From JAKAGZ01 sp964595355 (GTDB taxonomy: Bacteria; Bacteroidota; Ignavibacteria; Ignavibacteriales; Ignavibacteriaceae), in NCBI GenBank assembly GCA_964595355.1, contig CAZQQD010000032.1, positions 1 to 28,223 of the forward strand: DNA of 28,223 nucleotides, given 5' to 3'. Below the pieces are notes generated by a model. The model saw nothing but the letters and a program-made list of their open reading frames with translations. It did no database searches and was not told where the DNA came from. Each line of letters begins with the position of its first letter. The stretch's first letter is position 1. The position numbers and the translations under genes were made by a program. This document shows, in pieces, positions 1-7,521 of the stretch.

Positions 1-1127
1 TTTGCGACTTTTTCTACACCGTTTTCAAATTGGCTCTCGGATATATTCCTTTTAATTTCAGAAAACCTTTTATCATTTGAAAATATACCTTTTATTGTTT
101 CAGGCAATTTTTCTACCCTTTTTTCATAAACTCCAAATTTATTTTCAGTAAGAAATTCCACGTTACCTTTTTCCTGTTCCCAGATGTAACTTATAACTAC
201 TGGTATTTTTTTGCAAAAAAGAATTTCCATAAATGTAGAAGCGCCACACTTAGTAATTACTATATCAGAAACGTTGATAAGTTCATCAACAAAATCTATA
301 TACCCGTATAGTTTAATATTTGTAAGGTTTTTCTGCTCAGTATAAAGAGAGAGATTATCGAACAAATTTTTATTCCTTCCGCATACAGCGGCAATTTCAA
401 TATTATTTAATCCCCTGACTAAATGCCTTACAATCATTTCACCTTTAGGAATTCCCTCTCCCCCTCCAAGAAGTAAAATTATCTTGCTAACATTGCTAAA
501 ACCAAGCTTTTTCTTTAGCTCAAAAATGTTTATTTCATTTCTTTTCCCGGAGAACTTTTCAGCAATAATAAATGGGAAGACATTAATTCTCGAGGCAGCG
601 ATACCGATTTCAATGCATCTCTTTCTAAGTTTCTCGCTAAATAAAATAAAATTCTGATTCTTATTTAAAAACCATATGGGGTGCGCAGTAAAAGGATCAG
701 TAACAATTGTAAAGACAGAACAATCTAATTTTTCTTTTTTAATTAATTTATAAACCGGCATTATAAGGAAAAAATGGAAAATTAGAATTTTATCTGGTTT
801 TTCTTCTTTTATTATTTCTTTTAAATAAGGATAAATAAAAAGGGAGAGTAAGATATTATTAAGCTCAGAAATGAAAGGAACTTTATAGAGTGCATATAAA
901 GTTTCATAAATCCACGGGGCTTTGGTTTGCGAAATTCTATAACCGTCTTCTATAATATAACGCACAAGTCTGTTTGTCTTTGAAAAGCCATCAACCAAAA
1001 TAGTTTCAACTGATTCTTTGTAATTATGCTTTAAGTAATCAGCTAACGATCGGGCAGGTGCAAGATGACCACCACCCGTTTTTAAATATAAGAAGAGATA
1101 TTTACTCTTGCTTTTTCCCATAATCAT
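1..1127 (-). CDS. GT28/MGDG-synthase-like glycosyltransferase (3' end outside window)
   Basis: My reading of the minus strand gives an open frame of about 375 codons that is still open at base 1, so only the last part of the C-terminus is missing. The N-terminus has a glycine-rich nucleotide-sugar transferase loop (LKTGGGHLAPARSLADYL). The C-terminal half has LLLGGGEGIPKGE followed by a donor-binding stretch, SDIVITKCGASTFMEILFCKKIPVVI, split here only by position. This order is typical of the MurG/UgtP/monogalactosyldiacylglycerol synthase family (GT-B fold), which moves a sugar from a nucleotide donor to a lipid. The start is ATG at 1127, with an alternative in-frame ATG at 1121; it lies 5 nt after the stop of the upstream glycosyltransferase-like gene, so the two are probably co-transcribed. 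No strong ribosome binding site is visible. The acceptor cannot be told from sequence; a membrane glycolipid is the best guess. Confidence 0.8.
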   Translation of the reverse strand, partial: MIMGKSKSKYLFLYLKTGGGHLAPARSLADYLKHNYKESVETILVDGFSKTNRLVRYIIEDGYRISQTKAPWIYETLYALYKVPFISELNNILLSLFIYPYLKEIIKEEKPDKILIFHFFLIMPVYKLIKKEKLDCSVFTIVTDPFTAHPIWFLNKNQNFILFSEKLRKRCIEIGIAASRINVFPFIIAEKFSGKRNEINIFELKKKLGFSNVSKIILLLGGGEGIPKGEMIVRHLVRGLNNIEIAAVCGRNKNLFDNLSLYTEQKNLTNIKLYGYIDFVDELINVSDIVITKCGASTFMEILFCKKIPVVISYIWEQEKGNVEFLTENKFGVYEKRVEKLPETIKGIFSNDKRFSEIKRNISESQFENGVEKVA

Positions 1128-1131
1128 ACTT

Positions 1132-2451
1132 CTATCTTAAAACAGGTGAATTATGACTTGTCATCTTTCCAGTGCTGATTAAATCTTTAATGTTAAAAGT
1201 GCCAAACTTTCTGGCTTTAAGGAATCCATCCCACGCCGCTTCGGCAAGCCTACCTTTATTCAACCAATCAAATAGCCACTGGTCGGCGTAATCCGGATTT
1301 TCCTGAGAAATACCTGCCTGAATTTCACGTAACCACCGCCGGTTAAATTTTTCCTGTGAACCAATAGTAGGCGTCATAATAATTGGAATTCCAAGTGCAC
1401 AATAAAACGATAACTCACTCGGCTTTGTCCAGAGTATATCAGTAGTTCTCATTAGCCTATTGAAATTCTCAAAATATTCTGTAATAGTGGAGAAATAGAA
1501 AACCTTTAAATTATCACAATCTTTGAATTCATTGTTTCTAATTTCAGTAAAATAATCTCTTACGTTTTCTTTAGTTCCCGAAATTAAATTCAGATTTATT
1601 TCATTGTTTAATAATTTATTTTTCAGGCTTAAAGCTATCCTCCCGCCTATTTCTTTTTGTGCACCGGCTCCTCCTACTGAATAAGAAATAGTAAGTTTTC
1701 GATTTTTTTTGATTTGAAGATTTTTTTTACCAAGAAAATGCTCAACATTTTTTTCATGAAGATTCCAGAATCTTTTATTCGGATCGAGATAAAATAGCCT
1801 TTGAGCAAGGTCTTTTTTCAGTACGCTTAATTTTCTGTCACCCAGCAGTTCTATAGGCAAAGGAAACCCTGTAAGGAAAATTCTTTTTTCCGGGACGCCA
1901 TAATCCCGCAGTCTTTGAGCAGCTTTTCCACAAGGTGCAAAATAAATAACCCTGCTCTCCCAAGGGTCCCTTGCAACCCAAACTCTGTTCAGATCTGTAT
2001 CACAGATAATACAATAAATTTGTTCATAACCTTTCATATCAGCTGCGATAGCCGGTGCGTAAAAAGAGGTTACCAAGGGCAGAGGTTTTGTATTAATTTT
2101 TTCGAACATTCCCGAACAAAGCCCTTTTTTTACACTTGACTCAAGCAAAGTTACTTGAAACGTTGACTCGGAAAGATTTCTTCTAGGATAATAAGATGGA
2201 ATATGCAAAAACGTATCAAGCAACTTAAAAATTGCCTTCCCTATGACCGGAATACCTCTTGCCCGTGAAAACATCTCGTACACATCCAGGATTCTGGCCC
2301 AGAGTTTTCTTTCTGCTTCTGAAGCTTCCCCGTTCCTTCCAACGGCTATAACGTCATTTTCTGAAATACCCTTCAGAGGGTAAACTGCTCTTAAATGGCC
2401 GTAGCCCATGTTAGCAGATATCAACCATACTTTTGATTGCTTTTTGTTCAT
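1132..2451 (-). CDS. Divergent GT-B-like glycosyltransferase paralogue
   Basis: This 439-residue protein shares its plan with the gene that follows it. An N-terminal loop (ISANMGYGHLRAVYPL, residues 11-26) takes the place of the usual GGGH. A central VGGAGAQKEIGGR segment begins the C-terminal domain, and a late TTDILWTKPSELSFYCALGIP stretch corresponds to the donor-binding region of GT28 enzymes. The open frame continues upstream to a TTG at 2484, but the ATG at 2451 is preferred because it places the first beta strand (SKVWLISA) close to the N-terminus and has AGGAAA upstream. The sequence is clearly diverged from MurG/UgtP, so donor and acceptor are unknown, and it might be a non-catalytic partner. 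Its stop is 5 nt from the next start, which suggests a two-gene unit in glycolipid or envelope synthesis. Confidence 0.7.
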   Translation of the reverse strand: MNKKQSKVWLISANMGYGHLRAVYPLKGISENDVIAVGRNGEASEAERKLWARILDVYEMFSRARGIPVIGKAIFKLLDTFLHIPSYYPRRNLSESTFQVTLLESSVKKGLCSGMFEKINTKPLPLVTSFYAPAIAADMKGYEQIYCIICDTDLNRVWVARDPWESRVIYFAPCGKAAQRLRDYGVPEKRIFLTGFPLPIELLGDRKLSVLKKDLAQRLFYLDPNKRFWNLHEKNVEHFLGKKNLQIKKNRKLTISYSVGGAGAQKEIGGRIALSLKNKLLNNEINLNLISGTKENVRDYFTEIRNNEFKDCDNLKVFYFSTITEYFENFNRLMRTTDILWTKPSELSFYCALGIPIIMTPTIGSQEKFNRRWLREIQAGISQENPDYADQWLFDWLNKGRLAEAAWDGFLKARKFGTFNIKDLISTGKMTSHNSPVLR

Positions 2452-2663
2452 ATAAAGGGATTTCCTATATAGTATATATTTCAATGGGTTAACAAAATTA
2501 CTGCTAATTTTTTAGTAATCTGCATAATCCAATATTAAATAATTGTTAAATATAAATCTTGATATGGATTAATTCTCAGGGTTATGGTTAGATTTGATAT
2601 GGGTAAAATAATAAAAAATACCAAATACTATCTTAAAAAATTTTCTGTTTCATGAGGCAATAA

Positions 2664-2852
2664 ATGATACAAACCGATGTCAATCCCAACAAAAATATTG
2701 AGAAAAAAGATAATGATACCTTAGCTCAAGCATTAGATAAAAATTCGAAGGTTACGGATAGCGACCCCCTAAAATTAAGCCAGCGTAACATCGAGAAATT
2801 AAATTTGATAATTGAAGAAGTAAGAAATTTATTAGAATCAGATAGTGCGTAA
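2664..2852 (+). CDS. Small unknown protein (62 aa)
   Basis: This is a short open frame with an ATG at 2664 and a GAGG ribosome-binding-site match at 2654-2657, a good spacing. The product is highly charged, has no cysteine and no membrane segment, and looks disordered over its first 35 residues. The C-terminal part (about residues 38-60, LSQRNIEKLNLIIEEVRNLL) is probably an amphipathic helix. I do not recognise the family. It stands alone between the divergent glycosyltransferase pair and the arsenic operon. The good ribosome binding site and the absence of an overlapping gene argue that it is real, but chance cannot be excluded at this length. Confidence 0.45.
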   Translation: MIQTDVNPNKNIEKKDNDTLAQALDKNSKVTDSDPLKLSQRNIEKLNLIIEEVRNLLESDSA

Positions 2853-2929
2853 ACTTTTTCTTATACCAAATTTTTCGATACCTACCATTTTATTCTTACC
2901 AAAGACTAAATAGCTTTCATACAACCAAC

Positions 2930-2959
2930 TTGACTTTATATTTATAACTATATTATATT
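2930..2959 (+). promoter_or_regulatory. Sigma70-type promoter of the ars operon
   Basis: TTGACT (2930-2935) and TATATT (2954-2959) are separated by 18 bp, a near-consensus housekeeping promoter. Transcription would start near 2966, about 16 nt before arsR. Confidence 0.55.
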
Positions 2960-2976
2960 TCGTTATCTATCGAAAT
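2957..2976. promoter_or_regulatory. Putative ArsR operator
   Basis: This is a perfect inverted repeat, ATTTCG (2957-2962) and CGAAAT (2971-2976), with an 8-nt spacer. It overlaps the end of the -10 element and the predicted start point, just upstream of arsR. Such a position fits autorepression by the dimeric ArsR repressor, released when arsenite binds. The assignment rests on position and symmetry only. Confidence 0.6.
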
Positions 2977-2981
2977 GAATT

Positions 2982-3323
2982 ATGAAAGACAAAACAATAA
3001 TATTTAAAGCATTGTCCGACTTGAACAGATTAAGAATACTAAAAGCCCTTCAGAGAAAAGTGTTATGTGTATGTGAAATAAAAGAGCTGCTTGGACTGGC
3101 TAATTCTACAGTTTCACAACACTTAAAAATACTAAAGTCAGCAGGGTTTATTGTTGAACAAAAAGAAGGGAAATGGGTGAACTATATGATTAATCCACAT
3201 CCGATGGATAGCAGAATCAGCAGTGTTCTGGCTTCCCTGGATTTTTGGATAGACGATGAAAAACTGATTATAAAGGATAAGAAAACCATTTTGAGTCTCG
3301 ACAGAAAAGCTATATGTCAATAA
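2982..3323 (+). CDS. arsR: ArsR-family arsenic-responsive repressor
   Basis: This is a 113-residue winged-helix protein of normal length for the ArsR/SmtB family. The recognition helix region is IKELLGLANSTVSQHLKILK (residues 33-52), followed by the wing (QKEGKWVNYMI). The CVC motif at residues 29-31 (VLCVCEI) corresponds to the ELCVCDL arsenite-binding site of classical ArsR repressors, which points to As(III)/Sb(III) sensing rather than zinc. The gene heads an operon with arsC and acr3, and an inverted repeat lies over its promoter. The expected behaviour is repression of its own operon until arsenite binds the cysteines. Confidence 0.9.
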   Translation: MKDKTIIFKALSDLNRLRILKALQRKVLCVCEIKELLGLANSTVSQHLKILKSAGFIVEQKEGKWVNYMINPHPMDSRISSVLASLDFWIDDEKLIIKDKKTILSLDRKAICQ

Positions 3324-3372
3324 ACTTTTTTAAATAACATTTCGGTAAAGCACGAAATATGTAAGAGGGAAA

Positions 3373-3816
3373 ATGGATAAAATAAAAGTTCTTTTTGTTT
3401 GTGTTCATAACAGTGCCAGAAGCCAGATGGCCGAGGCTTTCTTAGAGGAAATCGGAGGAAATAAATTTCAGGTAGAAAGCGCTGGTCTTGAACCGGGAAC
3501 GTTGAATCCTGTTGTTGTTGAATCGATGAAGGAAATAGGAATAGATATTTCCGGTAATAAAACACAAGGGGTTTTTGAAATATTTAAAGCAGGCAAAAAT
3601 TTTCATTATGTAATTACAGTTTGCGATGAGACATCTGCAGAAAGATGTCCCATTTTTCCGGGGATAGCAAAAAGGATACACTGGAGTTTTCCAGACCCAT
3701 CAGCACTTACCGGAAGTCACGAAGACATATTAAATGAAACGGGGAAAATTAGAGACTCAATACGTCAAAAAATAGATGGCTGGATCTCTGAATTAAAAAA
3801 TGAAAATGTAATCTGA
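3373..3816 (+). CDS. arsC: Arsenate reductase, thioredoxin-coupled (low-molecular-weight phosphatase fold)
   Basis: The 147-residue product reduces arsenate to arsenite in the cytoplasm. The phosphate-loop signature CX5R is C10-VHNSA-R16. The two further cysteines of the redox relay are C84 and C92 (in VCDETSAERCPIFPG), giving the C10/C82/C89-type layout of the thioredoxin-dependent S. aureus/B. subtilis ArsC enzymes, here with one extra residue in the loop. The general-acid loop is FPDPS (D107). GAGGGA just before the ATG is a good ribosome binding site. It lies 49 nt after arsR and 6 nt before acr3. Having all three cysteines argues against it being a simple tyrosine phosphatase. Confidence 0.92.
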   Translation: MDKIKVLFVCVHNSARSQMAEAFLEEIGGNKFQVESAGLEPGTLNPVVVESMKEIGIDISGNKTQGVFEIFKAGKNFHYVITVCDETSAERCPIFPGIAKRIHWSFPDPSALTGSHEDILNETGKIRDSIRQKIDGWISELKNENVI

Positions 3817-3822
3817 GTAAGA

Positions 3823-4887
3823 ATGGAATCAATATCAAAAAAACTATCAGTTCTTAACCGCTACCTAACCTTATGGATCTTTTTGGCAATGATTGTTGGT
3901 GTATTTTCAGGCTATCTCTTTAATTCAATTGTCGATTTCTGGAATTCATTTCAAAGCGGCACTACAAATATACCTATAGCAGTTGGACTCATTTTAATGA
4001 TGTTTCCCCCGCTGGCAAAAGTAAAATATGAAGAATTGCCTGATGTTTTTAAAAATCTGAAAATATTATTACTATCATTATTCCAAAATTGGATAATCGG
4101 ACCAATTCTAATGTTCATCCTTGCCATAGTTTTCCTTAGAGATTACCCGGAATATATGGCGGGACTCATTATGATCGGTCTTGCCCGCTGCATTGCAATG
4201 GTTATTGTCTGGAATGAGCTGGCCGAAGGTGACACGGAATATGCTGCCGGACTCGTTGCATTTAATTCGATTTTTCAGATATTGTTCTTCTCAGTTTATG
4301 CCTATTTGTTTTTGACTGTGATTCCCGATTGGTTGAACCTGAAATCTTTTCCAGTTAGTATAACTATCGGGCAAATTGCCGAAAGTGTTTTAATATATCT
4401 TGGAATACCATTTTTCAGTGGTATGATAACAAGGTTTACTTTAATAAAATTAAAAGGCAAGGAATGGTATGAAAAAGAATTCATTCCTAAGATAAGTCCT
4501 GTAACACTAATAGCTTTATTGTTCACCATTTTTGTAATGTTCTCCCTAAAGGGAGAATATATAGTAAAAATACCATTAGATGTTTTAAGAATAGCAATTC
4601 CTCTTGCGGTATATTTTGCCGTAATGTTTTTTGTCTCGTTCCTTATGGGTAAAAAGATAGGTGCCGACTACTCAAAAACTGCTACAATTTCTTTTACAGC
4701 AGCAAGCAATAACTTTGAGCTTGCAATCGCAGTGGCAATAGCGGTATTTGGAATTAATTCAGGTGAAGCTTTCGCAGCAGTAATCGGACCTTTAGTTGAG
4801 GTACCGGTTTTGATCTCTCTTGTTAATGTGGCATTATATTTTAAGAGGAGATACTTTAATACTGAAGTATTACCAAAAAATACATAA
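3823..4887 (+). CDS. acr3: Arsenite efflux permease ACR3
   Basis: This 354-residue inner-membrane protein has about ten hydrophobic segments spread along its length, normal for the ACR3 (BASS-superfamily) carriers that export arsenite using the proton motive force. Family features are the MMFPPLAKVKYEELPDVFK stretch after the second helix, and GLARCIAMVIVWNELAEGD, which contains the essential conserved cysteine (C123), followed by the AAGLVAFNSIFQ segment. It is the last gene of the ars operon and takes the arsenite made by ArsC. Its stop is only 7 nt from the convergent stop of the PDZ-PP2C gene, and no hairpin terminator is visible between them. Confidence 0.93.
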   Translation: MESISKKLSVLNRYLTLWIFLAMIVGVFSGYLFNSIVDFWNSFQSGTTNIPIAVGLILMMFPPLAKVKYEELPDVFKNLKILLLSLFQNWIIGPILMFILAIVFLRDYPEYMAGLIMIGLARCIAMVIVWNELAEGDTEYAAGLVAFNSIFQILFFSVYAYLFLTVIPDWLNLKSFPVSITIGQIAESVLIYLGIPFFSGMITRFTLIKLKGKEWYEKEFIPKISPVTLIALLFTIFVMFSLKGEYIVKIPLDVLRIAIPLAVYFAVMFFVSFLMGKKIGADYSKTATISFTAASNNFELAIAVAIAVFGINSGEAFAAVIGPLVEVPVLISLVNVALYFKRRYFNTEVLPKNT

Positions 4888-4894
4888 AAAGATT

Positions 4895-7432
4895 TTATTT
4901 TACTTTTACTAATACGGCAGTCATATCATCATTCTGTTCAGCATTTCCACGGAAAATTTTGACTGCATCCCATAATTCGTTCATTACGTTACTGGAAGTA
5001 ACAACTGACTTATATTTTAAAATTTCAGAAAGCCTGTCTTCTCCAAATAATTCATTATTTTCATCCATCGCTTCAGTGATTCCATCTGAAAAAAAAGCAA
5101 ACAACTGGCCAGGTAATAAATCTATTTCCTTTTCAACCAAAGTTTTCTCAAAAATAGTCCCTTTTTCAAGCCCCATACCCAATCCCGTAGTTTTATAAAG
5201 ATTTACATCATCATTAAAAGAGACTAACACCGGTACGTGTCCTGCCCTACAGAACTTAACCTTCTGAGTTTCCATATCGAACAGTGCAAGTGTCAGAGTA
5301 ACGAACCAATTCTTTTCCATTTCAATGTATAGCTTTTTATTTATCTGTATTAAAATTTCTTTTGGAGGCTTATTATCAGTACAATAAAGCTGCATCATAG
5401 TTTGAAGTTTAGCCATATAAAGTGAAGCGGAAAGTCCTTTGCCGGAGACATCACCCACAATTACAAAAAGCTTCTTATCAGATACAGGTATCAGGTCAAA
5501 ATAATCACCACCAACCTGCATTGCTGAAATCATCTGGCCGCAAATGTCCAGCCCATTTACATCAGGAATACACCTTGGCAAAAGTCCTTGTTGAATTCTC
5601 TGAGCCAGTTCTAAATCTCTTTCTATCTTCAGCTTTTCCGCTTCCATCAAATAAAGACGTGCATTCTCAATTGAAATAGCCGTTTGATTTGCTGCGGCTG
5701 AAAGCAACTCTAAATCTTTGCCGGCAAACAGCGCACCTGAATGCTTTAACCCAAAGAGAAAGAGTCCAATAACTTCAGATTTGACAAGCATTGGAATAAT
5801 TAGATATATATTTTCTGTAGATAAAAGTTCTTCCTGACCAGGGAATACAGTTGTAAACTCTTCCCTGTCTATCACCGCACTTTTCCCCATCAGCGTTTTA
5901 TTCTTAATAAATTTTTGCAAACCCTTAGATTGTAAAGCCATTTTTTTGTTTTCAATTCCAATACTTCTCACAAGGACAAAGCTCTTTTTATCCTGTTCAC
6001 TAATCATTATTCCGAAATAATTAATCATCAATGCTTCAACAAGAGTATCCCTGGTAGAATCAAGAATATTTTCAAGACCTACCATACTTGCAACTTCATT
6101 ACTGAATTTTACAAGTACCTTCTGATAGGCAAACTGTTCCGGATAAAACCTGGCAGTAAGAAAATCCTGAAACTTGTCTTTAGTAGATTGAAAAACAAGC
6201 GCAAAGCCAATAAAAAAGATACCGGCAATAATCTGTTGATATTCTGTACCGATTGCCCTGCTAATACTTTGGCCTATAACATATATAACGAAAAAATAAA
6301 TGGCTGCTAGTGTTATCGTTGCTGCACCATAGATAATAGCATTTTTAATTACAACGCTGACATCCATTAATTGATACTTAAATATTGAATATGCAAAAGA
6401 AATCGGCAAAATGATGATCAATATTATAGGAGTATAAAATTCTGGTGAGTTGAAAATAGTATCCGCAATTGCAGGGGCAATCTGAGAAGTATAAATAATA
6501 GCAATTATTGCCAGCACATAAGATACTAGAATTATCAATACTGGTTTTTTCTCTTCCCTGGTTTTTAATCTTTTGTAATTAATGATTAGGGAAATACATC
6601 CAACTAGAAATCCAACAGCAAGTAATATTAAAAAAACGTTCACAATATTATTTACTAAAAGGCCACCGATCTTAATTTTGGTTGATACAAAGAGGAGAAA
6701 AACAAAAAATAAAACCGACAATATAGTTGGGATGCTAAAAAATATTTTTTTGAAAGACTTTTTCTGAACAAACTTAAATGGCCTGGGGAAAATCCAGAAA
6801 AAGTAGGTAACAAAGAATGATATAAAACTAATTCCAAAACACCAACCAATGACCATAATGAGGGTTAAAATATTACCCTTTGTACCCGGTTGTGGAAAGA
6901 ATAAAAAAACCATTACAAGAACTGAACTGGCACCGGTAAGATAAAAGATCTTTTGGATACTCCCCTGTTTAGCCGTAAGGACTATAAACCCTATTATCAT
7001 CCAGATAAGTCCCAGGATTGAAAATGCAAAAAGCGGAAATTGGATTAGTTTTTTGACGAAAACTTTCGCTTGAAGTATGGCCCCCTCTTTCTTTTTGACA
7101 ACATAATTTGCATACTCTCCTGAACTTACAGTATTCAGGATTAACTGTGCCTGCGTGGTTGTTTTAATACTTTTGCCGTTTATTTTTAATAACTGGTCGC
7201 CGTCCCTTATACCGGCGTTCCAGGTTACTCCGCCAACTTTTACAATATCAAAATAAATGGCCGTGCTGTCAGAAGTGGGATTCTCGGGAACCCATAAGCA
7301 CTCGTCGTTTGAAGTTACATTTACTTCAACAGAATAATATATATTTACAAAAGCTATAAGAATCAGGACAAGTGATATACCGATCAGCAGCTTTGTTTTT
7401 GATTTTATATATAGTTCTTTTATTTTTTTCAT
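4895..7432 (-). CDS. Membrane PP2C (RsbU/SpoIIE-type) phosphatase with PDZ, multi-TM and GAF domains
   Basis: The protein has 845 residues. In order: a first membrane helix (about 14-32); a PDZ-like domain (about 62-126, GGVTWNAGIRDGDQLLKING); a block of hydrophobic segments (about 130-415); a GAF-like domain (about 440-590); a coiled linker with the ELAQRIQQGLLPR signature (608-620); and a PPM/SpoIIE phosphatase domain to the end. Metal-ligand aspartates are D643 (QVGGDYFD), D661 (VGDVSGKG), D783 (FSDGITEA) and D835/D836 (NDDMTAV). Known relatives remove phosphate from a STAS anti-anti-sigma factor. The nearby STAS protein is the obvious partner, but this is inferred. The PDZ domain between TM1 and TM2 may lie outside the membrane and carry the signal. 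An 89-nt gap separates it from the upstream phosphatase, so it may be the last operon gene or have its own promoter. Confidence 0.88.
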   Translation of the reverse strand: MKKIKELYIKSKTKLLIGISLVLILIAFVNIYYSVEVNVTSNDECLWVPENPTSDSTAIYFDIVKVGGVTWNAGIRDGDQLLKINGKSIKTTTQAQLILNTVSSGEYANYVVKKKEGAILQAKVFVKKLIQFPLFAFSILGLIWMIIGFIVLTAKQGSIQKIFYLTGASSVLVMVFLFFPQPGTKGNILTLIMVIGWCFGISFISFFVTYFFWIFPRPFKFVQKKSFKKIFFSIPTILSVLFFVFLLFVSTKIKIGGLLVNNIVNVFLILLAVGFLVGCISLIINYKRLKTREEKKPVLIILVSYVLAIIAIIYTSQIAPAIADTIFNSPEFYTPIILIIILPISFAYSIFKYQLMDVSVVIKNAIIYGAATITLAAIYFFVIYVIGQSISRAIGTEYQQIIAGIFFIGFALVFQSTKDKFQDFLTARFYPEQFAYQKVLVKFSNEVASMVGLENILDSTRDTLVEALMINYFGIMISEQDKKSFVLVRSIGIENKKMALQSKGLQKFIKNKTLMGKSAVIDREEFTTVFPGQEELLSTENIYLIIPMLVKSEVIGLFLFGLKHSGALFAGKDLELLSAAANQTAISIENARLYLMEAEKLKIERDLELAQRIQQGLLPRCIPDVNGLDICGQMISAMQVGGDYFDLIPVSDKKLFVIVGDVSGKGLSASLYMAKLQTMMQLYCTDNKPPKEILIQINKKLYIEMEKNWFVTLTLALFDMETQKVKFCRAGHVPVLVSFNDDVNLYKTTGLGMGLEKGTIFEKTLVEKEIDLLPGQLFAFFSDGITEAMDENNELFGEDRLSEILKYKSVVTSSNVMNELWDAVKIFRGNAEQNDDMTAVLVKVK

Positions 7433-7521
7433 ACGGAAAATTATCTGGTTTCAATATAGAAATCAGGAATGGGTATAAATAAACAGTGAATAATACAACC
7501 TAATAAGGATAAATAAAAATC

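Noticed and set aside
2589..2596. TAGATTTG, resembling the Bacteroidetes -7 box TAnnTTTG
   Set aside because: The nearest TTG is 27 bp upstream, too far for the -33 box, and the clearest promoters here (ars and Crp-type) use sigma70-like TTGACT/TATATT.
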